From Spirulinaceae cyanobacterium SM2_1_0 (GTDB lineage Bacteria > Cyanobacteriota > Cyanobacteriia > Cyanobacteriales > Spirulinaceae), in the NCBI GenBank assembly GCA_012031265.1, contig JAAUTY010000011.1, forward strand, positions 1 through 64,000: a stretch of DNA of 64,000 nucleotides, given 5' to 3'. The notes beneath the pieces are model-generated. The model was not told the DNA's origin. It ran no database searches and worked only from the letters and a program-made list of their open reading frames with translations. Positions 56,236 to 63,548 of the stretch are shown piece by piece (within the stretch, counting starts at the first letter, position 1; every line of letters starts with the position of its first letter). Position numbers and translations under genes: made by a program.

Positions 56236-59107
56236 CGAGCGCAACGGTGCTAGACGCTTGCCCTTGACCGGTTGCAAAGGTGGGACGGGGCGGCGAGACA
56301 GCAGAAACCGTCGGAACCGAGGGCTGACGGATCTCGCGCGCCATCGCAATCTGTTGCTCCGCCTGACGTTTGGCTTGCTGGGCAGCAGTGTGGGCCTCCT
56401 GGGCCTCGCGTTCGAGGCTGGCGAGTGCCGTGCGGCTCATGCCCTCAGTCGGTGTGCGGCTCGGCAACAGGCGCTCCGCCCGCCAGAGTGCTGCCTGCCC
56501 GGCCTCCCCGGCATCGCGATCATCCCGAGCCCGCCGTGCCGAGGCGATCGCCGACTCCGCCCGTTTGATTGCCTGCTCGGTATCCTGCAAGGCTCGCGCG
56601 TACTCCGAGCGCTCCCGGCGCAGCTTCGTCAAGGCCGTCGCCGCCGCCTGCTCCGCCGTTGCGTAGGCCGCGATCTCTGCCCGCAAGGCTGCTGCCCAAG
56701 CCTGGTCTTCTAGATTGCGCGCAGCGGTCTGCCGACGCGCTTGGCGTAGTTCCTGGCTGGCGGTCTGCACCAGTTCGCGCAGGTGAAGCGTCAGCACGAC
56801 TTGGCTCAGCTCCTGGGCCTGCTGCTGGACGCGATCACCCGCTTGCTCCGCCTCCTCCCGAGCACACTGCCGTTGCTGGAGGAGGTGGTCAAGTGCCGTG
56901 ACTTGTTGCTGGGCGCTCGCCGTGGCACGGGCGATCGCCTCACGGGCTTGCTGCTGCTCGCGAGCAGCCCGGATGAATTCTCGCTGGGCTGCCCAGTCAC
57001 GCGCTGCTTGCAGTTGCTGACGCGCCGTGTCGATTTGAGCGTCAATCTCCGGGGTGATTTTAATATCATCGCGATCGCGCCGCACCACCAAGGCCTGCAA
57101 CTCACGGTCAGTCTGGCGCAACAGTGGCTCAAGCTCAATTGCCAGCGCTTTAATCTCCGTATGCTCGTTCGATACTAAGAGCGCCTGCGTCTCAGCCATT
57201 TCTAAATTCTGGGCGGCTTGCAGCAGCTGTTGCTCAGCGGCGAGTAAATCCTGGACGGCGATCGCGTTAAACCGTTCAGCAGCGGGCAGGTGTTGCTCAC
57301 GCGCGGCGCTCAAGTGCGGTTCGAGCTGCGCGATCGCCACCTGCGCACCATCGCGATTACTCGCCGGATAGGCTTGCAGCGCCGTCCAAGCTTGCTGTGC
57401 CTCGACCGCCAACGCTTCCACGCGCATCAACTCCACCCGCAATTCATCGCCACATGCCAAGTTGCGTTCATGCAGCGCTTGCCAGTCCTGGGTTGTCGTC
57501 AGTGCCCGGGCGCTGTCTTGAGCCAGGGCCTCGAGACCACGCTGTACAGCGGCATAGTCCCCCTGATGAAAGGCGGTCTGAATCGCCTCGAGGTCAGTGT
57601 CAATCTCCTGGCGATCGCCCGCCAGATTTGGTGGCAGATAGCCGCGTGCCGTGATGGCGTCAATCTCGGTTTGGCGATCGCCCCACTCGGCATAACCCGT
57701 GACAAAAGCCATGGGGATGCTGAGAAATCCCTGAAGCGCCTCAATCTGCTGCACCGCTCGCAGCGACTGCCCCGACTCCAGCTTCGCTTCAATGCTATCA
57801 AGCTGGCTATCGACCCCCGCTAGCAACACATCGGCACTGAGCAAAAAATCGGCGGGAATGGTCGCGCTGATTGCAGCCCGGACTTCGCAGAGTTCCATGA
57901 GCCGGTTCGGGGCTTCAATCTTCGCTCTGTGCAAACGCATGATTTGTCCCTGCACACGGTCGATATAGCCCAGAATGCCTTCACTATTCACTGCCTGGGG
58001 ATCAACCGCGCATAACGCCACTTTCAACAGCGGCTGCGCCAAGTCACACTGCACTGGGGGCGATTGTGCGGCGAGATCGCTCTGGTCAGCTTCTTGCAGG
58101 GCCGTCGTGTCCAGCATCCCGACCGGATCGAGGAGAGCGTGCAACTCCGCTGCCGAGAGGGAGAGGAGGCGATCGCTACTCCCTACCAACGTTACATAGA
58201 GCGTTTCCCAGTCAGCGAGGCGCTTATTCAGCGGGCGACCCGCTTGAGTAGTCCGGTTCAAGAGTTGCTGATTGAGCGTGAACGCCTGCACCAGCGCCTG
58301 CTGGCTCTGCTCGATCCAGCTCGTGATCGCGGTGACCAATTCCGGGTAGCGCTCACCCCCCACCCCTTGAAAGGTTTGGTAAAGCAACGTTGCCGTCACT
58401 GGCTCACTACCGAGCAACTGGTCACAGGCGAGTAAGAGGTTCGCCACCTGCTGCTGCAATCGGTGCAGACGCTGCTGGCGTCGGTGACCCCTGGCGATCG
58501 CGGCGATCCCCAGACCCCCGCCCCCCAGCAAAATGAGCAAACCGACACCCCAACCCAACCCTCGCGGCCAAGCCGCCCCGACCGCTTCGGGATAGGCGAT
58601 CGCCCACGCCTCGTCCAACGCCGTGACCGTACCCGCCGTATACTCCGCATTGGCAAACTGGTTGGTCACTTCAGCCTTGAGCTGATTTAGCGCGACCTCA
58701 CTCGCTGCGCCAGCCAGCGGCGTCGCATCCAGCGCCTCACCAATGCTGAAGTTGAGACCCCAGGGGCGACTGGTATCCGTACTCGCCAGCAACGCAAAGG
58801 CATTTTTCTTGCCTTGTTCGGGCTGATCGGGCACCAGGAGCCCCGCTTCCGTCGCAACGGCATCCAGCAGCGCAAACCACTCGTCTTCGCTATCAGTGCG
58901 AACATCGGTGAGAAAAACCAGCACTTCGATCCCTTGCTCTGCCCAGGGTTCTGCCGCATCACAAATCGCGGCGGCATCGACCGGCTGGGCCGTATCGAGA
59001 CGTAGCCGGGCGTGGGGGCAGGTGAATTGGGCGCGGACGGGCGTGCTCGTGCTGGCGAGGGCGATCGCCAGCGGCAACGACAATCCCAACAGCGGGTTCC
59101 ACTTCAT
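56165..59107 (-). CDS. Large membrane-anchored coiled-coil protein with TPM-like domain
   Basis: A 980-residue protein. It has a signal peptide (LLGLSLPLAIALASTSTPVRA). A TPM-like periplasmic/lumenal domain (about 30-180) contains EQGIEVLVFLTDVRTDSEDEW and WGLNFSIGEALDATPL, as in the Psb32/YgcG group. One transmembrane segment follows (LGWGVGLLILLGGGGLGIAAIA). Then come about 700 residues of Ala/Gln/Glu-rich helices and coiled coil on the cytoplasmic side. TPM proteins of this group have been linked to photosystem II repair, but the long helical tail gives no function. The last 25 residues (from about GQGQASSTVALDP) are read through the DNA shared with the LuxR remnant, so the native C-terminus may be altered. 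ATG 59107 immediately precedes the signal peptide. Confidence 0.75.
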   Translation of the reverse strand: MKWNPLLGLSLPLAIALASTSTPVRAQFTCPHARLRLDTAQPVDAAAICDAAEPWAEQGIEVLVFLTDVRTDSEDEWFALLDAVATEAGLLVPDQPEQGKKNAFALLASTDTSRPWGLNFSIGEALDATPLAGAASEVALNQLKAEVTNQFANAEYTAGTVTALDEAWAIAYPEAVGAAWPRGLGWGVGLLILLGGGGLGIAAIARGHRRQQRLHRLQQQVANLLLACDQLLGSEPVTATLLYQTFQGVGGERYPELVTAITSWIEQSQQALVQAFTLNQQLLNRTTQAGRPLNKRLADWETLYVTLVGSSDRLLSLSAAELHALLDPVGMLDTTALQEADQSDLAAQSPPVQCDLAQPLLKVALCAVDPQAVNSEGILGYIDRVQGQIMRLHRAKIEAPNRLMELCEVRAAISATIPADFLLSADVLLAGVDSQLDSIEAKLESGQSLRAVQQIEALQGFLSIPMAFVTGYAEWGDRQTEIDAITARGYLPPNLAGDRQEIDTDLEAIQTAFHQGDYAAVQRGLEALAQDSARALTTTQDWQALHERNLACGDELRVELMRVEALAVEAQQAWTALQAYPASNRDGAQVAIAQLEPHLSAAREQHLPAAERFNAIAVQDLLAAEQQLLQAAQNLEMAETQALLVSNEHTEIKALAIELEPLLRQTDRELQALVVRRDRDDIKITPEIDAQIDTARQQLQAARDWAAQREFIRAAREQQQAREAIARATASAQQQVTALDHLLQQRQCAREEAEQAGDRVQQQAQELSQVVLTLHLRELVQTASQELRQARRQTAARNLEDQAWAAALRAEIAAYATAEQAAATALTKLRRERSEYARALQDTEQAIKRAESAIASARRARDDRDAGEAGQAALWRAERLLPSRTPTEGMSRTALASLEREAQEAHTAAQQAKRQAEQQIAMAREIRQPSVPTVSAVSPPRPTFATGQGQASSTVALDPGTAAAGDQREQSQNRPSTLHC

Positions 59108-59274
59108 GGCAATCGACGCGCGCGTCGCGGTGGTTTCGTCAGGGTGATCAACAGTTGGCCGGCATCCGGCTTGACATTGCAACGCCTCCCGCAAGGTGGT
59201 CAACCGCACGACTGCAAACCGGAAGCCGCCTTCTAGCATCCCCTAGACTAACACTGCACCTCAGCCCGCCGTAC

Positions 59275-60441
59275 CTACTCCCGGAGCACCAAATAGTACA
59301 GCTCGCCGCGATAGCCCATGACACCGGCGCGTTGCCCCGCGACATCGCCCGTACCCATGAAGACATCAACCCGACCCGGACCTTTAATCGCGCTGCCCGT
59401 ATCCTGGTCGAGCACAAAGCGGTTCACCCGCACTGGCGTGACACGCCCATTGCGATCAACTTGAGGGATCTGGGTATCGATCAGCGCCAATGCACCCGGC
59501 GGCATCAGATCCTTGTCGGTGGCGATCGAGCGGTCAGCGGTCACCGGCACGCTGATGCTGCCCGTCGCCGGTGCGCCAAAGGTTTCGCGGAAGAAAATGA
59601 AACGATTGTTGCGCGGGATGTAGACGCTGAGCAGCTCCGGGCGGCGGCGGAAGATGTCGATCATCTTCGGTAACGTAAAGCCGTCGGCGGGGTGCAGGCC
59701 GTCGCGGATCATTTCGCGGCCGATGCTGAGGTAGGGGTAGTCGGTGCTGCCGTGGAAGCCGATACTCATGATCTCGCCGTCCGGCATTTTCAGGCGCGCT
59801 GAGCCTTGGATGTGGACGAGAAAGGCCTCAAGGCGATCGCGCAACCAAACCAATTCGCCACCACGCAGTAAGCTCTCCTTGCCTTCACCGTCCATCCCTT
59901 CGAGTTGGGCACGACCGGGGTGCGGCGTGCGCCAGCTTTCCAGATTGCTGGGGCGGCGGTAGAGCGGATAGCGGTATTCGGCGGTCGGCGTGCGGCTGGC
60001 TTCATAGATCGGCTCGTAGTAGCCCGTGAAGTAGGTCTGACCGCCGTAGCGGGAGTCACCGACGGCGCGGTAGAAGACGAATTCGCGTTGAACTGCCGCT
60101 TGCAACTCCTGGGGCGATCGCACGGTCTGCGCCAGTTGCCGAAAGCGGACGAGAGAGCGGCGCACGCGCTCGCGAGTGATCCAGGGAATCGAGAAATTTT
60201 CATAATCCTCAACCGCTGCTGGCGTGTCGAGGTAGCGGAGGCTGTGGTCGATCGAGGCGAGCAGCGCGGCGCGATCACCCGCTTGACCACTGAGAAACTG
60301 GAAGAGTTGCTGATCATACCCCAAGCTGGCTTGACCCTGGGGATTGAACCATTCGAGCGGCGGGCGCGCCTGGGCGAGGACAGCAGGCGTGCCGAGAGTG
60401 AGGCTGAGGCCGAGCGCAAAGAGCGCTAAGGATTTACGCAT
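59275..60441 (-). CDS. mltA: Membrane-bound lytic murein transglycosylase A
   Basis: Cleaves the glycan backbone of peptidoglycan with formation of 1,6-anhydromuramic acid. The 388-residue precursor has a signal peptide (LALFALGLSLTLGTPAVLA). The MltA domain reads GQTYFTGYYEPIYEASRTPT, YPLYRRP and WLRDRLEAFLVHIQGSARLKMPDGEIM. The 3D domain with its conserved aspartates reads FGAPATGSISVPVTADRSIATD and VNRFVLDQDTGSAIKGPGRVDVFMGTGD. The signal ends with Ala and lacks a lipobox Cys, so this is a soluble periplasmic form. The single transcription unit starts at ATG 60441. Confidence 0.95.
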   Translation of the reverse strand: MRKSLALFALGLSLTLGTPAVLAQARPPLEWFNPQGQASLGYDQQLFQFLSGQAGDRAALLASIDHSLRYLDTPAAVEDYENFSIPWITRERVRRSLVRFRQLAQTVRSPQELQAAVQREFVFYRAVGDSRYGGQTYFTGYYEPIYEASRTPTAEYRYPLYRRPSNLESWRTPHPGRAQLEGMDGEGKESLLRGGELVWLRDRLEAFLVHIQGSARLKMPDGEIMSIGFHGSTDYPYLSIGREMIRDGLHPADGFTLPKMIDIFRRRPELLSVYIPRNNRFIFFRETFGAPATGSISVPVTADRSIATDKDLMPPGALALIDTQIPQVDRNGRVTPVRVNRFVLDQDTGSAIKGPGRVDVFMGTGDVAGQRAGVMGYRGELYYLVLRE

Positions 60442-60510
60442 ACCTTACAGAGATAACCGTTGAGATGAGAGGACAAATGATACCCAGTCCGAATTTTTTG
60501 CCCCAAACAT

Positions 60511-60588
60511 GAAATACGCAGTAGGGGAGGGGTTGAAACCCTCCCGATGCTGTGATTTCGGGGGTTCATGATCCGGATTTGGGTTGAG
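60511..60588 (+). repeat. Dispersed repeat, copy 2 (first copy at 9571-9650)
   Basis: Shares with 9571-9650 the ordered blocks AAATA-GC-GTAGGGG, GGGG/GGC-TT-AAACCC, CCCGATG, ATTTC-GGGGTT, GAT and GAGCA. The central GGGAGGGGTTGAAACCCTCCC can form a hairpin. It lies in the spacer upstream of mltA. Confidence 0.6.
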
Positions 60589-60599
60589 CAATGCAGCAA

Positions 60600-60854
60600 T
60601 CAAAAGTCGCGCTCGACGCTACCGGCGAAGACCGGTTCGACCCGGATCGCGGCGATCGCGCTCGGACGCACCACCATGTATTCACCCTGGACATTTTTGA
60701 TCGGGACGTTGATGAAGTTGGCGTCGTTCGCTTTCGGCAGGAGTTCGGCACTATACCATTTCTGGAAGTCCTGAATCGTGGCAAAGCGCACTTCTTCACG
60801 GTGACCGCCTGCCAGCATGATGAAAACGGCATATTCGTCTGGAGTCCTGGGCAT
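60600..60854 (-). CDS. Conserved-type hypothetical protein, 84 residues
   Basis: A small mixed alpha/beta protein (MPRTPDEYAVFIMLAGGHRE ... FATIQDFQKWYSAELLPKAN, NVQGEYMVVRPSAIAAIRVE). I do not recognise a family. A ribosome site AGGAGG lies about 7 bases before the ATG (minus strand, TCAGGAGGCGTTACC), which supports the start and the reality of the gene. No signal peptide. Function unknown. Confidence 0.7.
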   Translation of the reverse strand: MPRTPDEYAVFIMLAGGHREEVRFATIQDFQKWYSAELLPKANDANFINVPIKNVQGEYMVVRPSAIAAIRVEPVFAGSVERDF

Positions 60855-60984
60855 GGTAACGCCTCCTGAGAATACTGACCGCCCGCGCGACCAGTCTGAG
60901 TTCGTACAGAAACTCTCTTAGCAGTGCCGCTGTACTTTTGGCAAGCGATCAACCCCGCATCCACCGCTTTTTACCGCGCCGCCA

Positions 60985-61743
60985 TCAAGCCAGCAAGTTA
61001 AACCGCTTGAGTAATCCTTCCAGCAATGACGGCAGAGTTTGGGGCAACTCAGTCACGGCTTGAAACAGCAATTGCTGATGACCTGGCAGGTCAAAGGGCA
61101 ACATCCCGTCCAGACGCTCCAGTTGCGCGAGCAAAATTTGGTTGCCCTGCTTGCATTGGAGCGCGTAGCCGAGTTCGACACAGATATAGGGACTCAACAG
61201 CCGCGTGCCAGTTCCGCTGGCGAGGCCAATTGGTGTACCGTCCGCGATGAAGAGCAGGCTTTTGCGGATGGCGCGCAGTTGGTTAGCGCTGAGGCGGAGG
61301 GGAGCATCTTCGGGGCGCTCCGCGAGCACGAGGCTCAGGGGTAGGCGCGATCGCCGGTTGAAATCAACAATCGCCTGCTGCAAGCTGGCTTGCAGCGCTT
61401 CACTGCTGGCGGCGTACTCCTGCTGGTAGCTAAAAAAGATCGTCGGTTCGAGGCTGGCGGCGCTGTCCTGCTTCGCGAAGTAGATTTCGTGCGAGACAAG
61501 ATCGAGATTAGCGATCGCATAGCTGCCGCTGCCTTCGAGATAAAACTCCACCGTCTCGCCGGTCAAGTAGCGCTGAAACCAAGCCGCTTCCTCAACCGTG
61601 TGGCGATCATCAAGGAAGTCGGCGCGCAACCCAGACTTGAGTAGGCTACTGCGACTCAGGCGCAGATCATGCGGCCGCTGAGTCACTTCGCGGAGCGGTT
61701 CGTAATGTTCGAGATACCAGGCGCGCAGTTCGATAATTGCCAT
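60985..61743 (-). CDS. Unknown protein with TIR-like C-terminal half
   Basis: A 252-residue protein. The first 100 residues are unrecognised (LRAWYLEHYEPLREVTQRPHD, then AAWFQRYLTGETVEFYLEGS). From about 115 on: AIVDFNRRSRLPLSLVLAERP, LRAIRKSLLFIADGTPIG, SPYICVELGYALQCKQGNQI and MLPFDLPGHQQLLFQAVTEL. The order 'disfavoured-strand, S-x-x-x-x-E-x-G-Y-A, then PFDL' resembles TIR-like and deoxyribosyltransferase-like nucleotide-binding folds, with the Glu of VELGYA in the catalytic position. This is pattern reading, not a firm assignment. It may be co-transcribed with the 84-residue gene 130 bases downstream. Confidence 0.55.
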   Translation of the reverse strand: MAIIELRAWYLEHYEPLREVTQRPHDLRLSRSSLLKSGLRADFLDDRHTVEEAAWFQRYLTGETVEFYLEGSGSYAIANLDLVSHEIYFAKQDSAASLEPTIFFSYQQEYAASSEALQASLQQAIVDFNRRSRLPLSLVLAERPEDAPLRLSANQLRAIRKSLLFIADGTPIGLASGTGTRLLSPYICVELGYALQCKQGNQILLAQLERLDGMLPFDLPGHQQLLFQAVTELPQTLPSLLEGLLKRFNLLA

Positions 61744-61799
61744 GCAACCCGTTCGCAGGTCGGTTGCCCAGGCCTGCGGTCAGCAGTATTGATGGCATC

Positions 61800-62171
61800 T
61801 TAGCAGTAGGGGCTAATATCTTCGCCACACTCCTCGGCCAGATAGCTGAGAGCGCGGAAGCGCAGCATCATCAGCTCGTCGTAGACCGGGTTGAGCTTGC
61901 AGAGCGGCGGAATACTCAGCAGCGTGTGCCCGAAGAGTTTCACCGTGCGGGCAAAGGGGCACTGCGACGGAATCAGAGTGCAGAGGCGGTGTGCCTGCCG
62001 GGGCGTGCGAATCTCGAGCTGGTCGAGCCACTGGCGCAGGGGGCGGAGGGGCTGCCAGCGCGATCGCCCGCGACGGAGCCAATCCCCGCCGATGAAATGG
62101 GCGAGAGTCGGGTGCGCCTCCAGCCAGTTGCTGAGTCGGGTGTGCTGAATGGGGTGATGGGTGACAGTCAT
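61800..62171 (-). CDS. Mo-dependent nitrogenase C-terminal-like domain protein
   Basis: A 123-residue protein matching the family named Mo-nitro_C, which occurs as free-standing genes in cyanobacteria, many without nitrogenase. Motifs are WLEAHPTLAHFIGGDWLR, IRTPRQAHRLCTLIPSQCPF and the hallmark IPPLCKLNPVYDELMMLRFRALSYLAEECGEDISPYC. Six cysteines are present (LC, QC, LC, EC, YC among them), which could hold an Fe-S cluster or metal. Upstream lies a tandem array with three CAAC-N6-GTTG sites, the SufR-type motif, the nearest 56 bases before the start codon. Function unknown. Confidence 0.85.
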   Translation of the reverse strand: MTVTHHPIQHTRLSNWLEAHPTLAHFIGGDWLRRGRSRWQPLRPLRQWLDQLEIRTPRQAHRLCTLIPSQCPFARTVKLFGHTLLSIPPLCKLNPVYDELMMLRFRALSYLAEECGEDISPYC

Positions 62172-62226
62172 GATCGTTTGCCTAAGTTCTAATCACTGGA
62201 TGCTGGTGTTTTAGGGTGTCGAAAAA

Positions 62227-62240
62227 CAACTTTTTGGTTG
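62227..62240. promoter_or_regulatory. CAAC-N6-GTTG site 1 of the array
   Basis: CAAC-TTTTTG-GTTG. Closest to the start codon of the gene at 61800-62171 (56 bases upstream), a position suited to block RNA polymerase. Same half-sites and spacing as the sites at 44757-44770 and 44798-44811. Confidence 0.65.
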
Positions 62241-62284
62241 CTAATTACGAGGTGTCATTCCTGAACATTTAAGGCATGGTTAAA

Positions 62285-62298
62285 CAACTTGCTGGTTG
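62285..62298. promoter_or_regulatory. CAAC-N6-GTTG site 2 of the array
   Basis: CAAC-TTGCTG-GTTG, 58 bases from site 1. Confidence 0.65.
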
Positions 62299-62343
62299 CT
62301 AATCATTGAGCCTGACATCAGGAACTTTAAACACCTCGTAAAA

Positions 62344-62357
62344 CAACTTGAGTGTTG
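62344..62357. promoter_or_regulatory. CAAC-N6-GTTG site 3 of the array
   Basis: CAAC-TTGAGT-GTTG, extended to 5-base arms ACAAC/GTTGT, 59 bases from site 2. Confidence 0.65.
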
Positions 62358-62781
62358 TCATTGCCGGGGTGCAGCCCTGCGCTTCCTTAAGCTCCCATAC
62401 CTTTGAGGATCAGGGTTTTGCCCAGTGTTAACTTTTGTTTCAGGATTCTGCGAGTGAGTAAACCGTAGTTTATGGCATTCGATTTCGGCTCGCAGTCGCG
62501 GAACAATCGTCAACATTATCCTTCGCTTCTTGGCTCAAGTACAAGCCATTGGCAGCGATAATTGAGGCAATGTTCTCTCATTCTATGGTTCACTTTCAGG
62601 CTTGGTTGTGCCGTATTTGACATCCCGACTGGCATCACTACAAATTGGTGATTTTGCTCACCATTTTCCCGAAAGTTATCGCTGCCCCATAGACAGGGAA
62701 CTCCACCACCGCGATCGCCATCAATAGCAACCGGGCGGTCAATGATCGCCACCTCACTCACCCTCTCTACATCTGCCGCCC

Positions 62782-63309
62782 ATGTTGCTCCGTCTGACCC
62801 GCCCGCTGAGCGCCCTGTTCCTCAGCAGCAGCCTACTGTTGACCCTGAACTTGCCTGCCCATGCCGCTGAGCGCGTGACCCTCAGCTACGGTGGCATCCA
62901 GGACAGCATCACCGTCGCTGACCTCGCCGATTTCGCTGAAACCGGCCAACCCTCCGCGAAGCTCGCCGCCTACCTCCTGCTCACCAATCGCCAACCCGAA
63001 GAGTTGCGCGACATCCTCACACGCAGTATCCCGATGGAGAGTAGTCTGTTGTCCAGCGCCCTCAACAGCTTCGTCGGCGATCTGTTGCTGAATCAAGTGG
63101 ATGATGTGGTGATAAACCCAGACGGCAACAGTCGCGACGCACTCCGCACGGCGCTGATCGAGTCAGCGGCGACCAACAATCGCCTGACGTTGCTGGAGGT
63201 GTTACAAAATCACCCGGCTGACGATGTGCAGATCGATGGCGATCGCCTCGTCCAATTCATCGACCAATTGCAGTCCCTGTACCAAGGCATCTCCGACTTC
63301 GGACTCTGA
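62782..63309 (+). CDS. Secreted DUF1400 (alpha/beta hydrolase-associated) protein
   Basis: A 175-residue precursor with a signal peptide (LSALFLSSSLLLTLNLPAHA, cleavage after AHA). A stand-alone DUF1400 domain follows, which in other cyanobacterial proteins precedes an alpha/beta hydrolase domain: AERVTLSYGGIQDSITVADLADFAETGQ, LAAYLLLTNRQPEELRDILTR, FVGDLLLNQVDDVV, LIQ-type C-terminal VQFIDQLQSLYQGISDF. No hydrolase part is present. It probably acts in the periplasm or lumen; the function is unknown. Confidence 0.85.
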   Translation: MLLRLTRPLSALFLSSSLLLTLNLPAHAAERVTLSYGGIQDSITVADLADFAETGQPSAKLAAYLLLTNRQPEELRDILTRSIPMESSLLSSALNSFVGDLLLNQVDDVVINPDGNSRDALRTALIESAATNNRLTLLEVLQNHPADDVQIDGDRLVQFIDQLQSLYQGISDFGL

Positions 63310-63330
63310 GCACAGCCGCAGGCCATAAAC

Positions 63331-63375
63331 AACGCTCCCCTGCCTGAAACCAACGAGGTCAAGCGGGGGAGCGTT
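63331..63375 (+). terminator. Hairpin downstream of the DUF1400 gene
   Basis: A perfect 10-bp stem AACGCTCCCC / GGGGAGCGTT encloses a 25-base loop, 21 bases after the stop codon. GAGATTGAGATTTTT follows, with a T run 13 bases further on. Probably a terminator, although the T run is distant. Confidence 0.6.
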
Positions 63376-63443
63376 GAGATTGAGATTTTTAGCTTGACGA
63401 CCGGCCCGATCGCGAACCGTTGTCAGCAGGTTGGTGTGGCAAT

Positions 63444-63548
63444 CTAGTCCACGCAGGCGAAAGTGAGGGTGCCATTCAAATTGGCTGGAAGCCTTGAAAA
63501 TATTAGCTTTCTGACTTCCGAATTCTGACTTCCGCATCGCGAGACTAG
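63444..63548 (+). mobile_element. CTAG-flanked MITE-like element, copy 4 (diverged)
   Basis: A 105-bp relative of the elements at 37.4-38.2 kb. It starts CTAGTCCACGCAGGCGAAAG, shares TGAG and CCATTC blocks with copy 3, and ends CTTCCGCATCGCGAGACTAG, against CTCCGCGTAGCGGTACTAG in copies 1 and 3. CTAG flanks both ends, and the right one (63545-63548) overlaps the dps stop codon. Same orientation as the other copies. Confidence 0.68.

Larger units (their letters stand above)
62224..62357. repeat. Tandem repeat array, period 58-59 bases
   Basis: Three units start with AAACAACTT at 62224, 62282 and 62341. Units 1 and 2 also share GGTTGCTAAT, a GAG...TG-CAT block and GAAC-TTTAA further on; unit 3 keeps the beginning and a TTAA near its end. 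Each unit carries one CAAC-N6-GTTG. Confidence 0.8.
62172..62781. other. Divergent spacer between the Mo-nitrogenase C-terminal-like gene and the DUF1400 gene
   Basis: Its left part is the CAAC-N6-GTTG tandem array (62224-62357). In its right part a minus-strand frame of 81 codons (62516-62761) has no family features and is left out as a gene. I see nothing else. Confidence 0.5.

Noticed and set aside
62224-62357. CRISPR-like or origin iteron array
   Set aside because: Only three diverged units without conserved repeat/spacer pattern, and no cas or replication gene nearby; a regulatory array fits better.
62516-62761. 81-codon minus-strand frame in the spacer before the DUF1400 gene
   Set aside because: No family pattern, no ribosome site, and composition of noncoding DNA.
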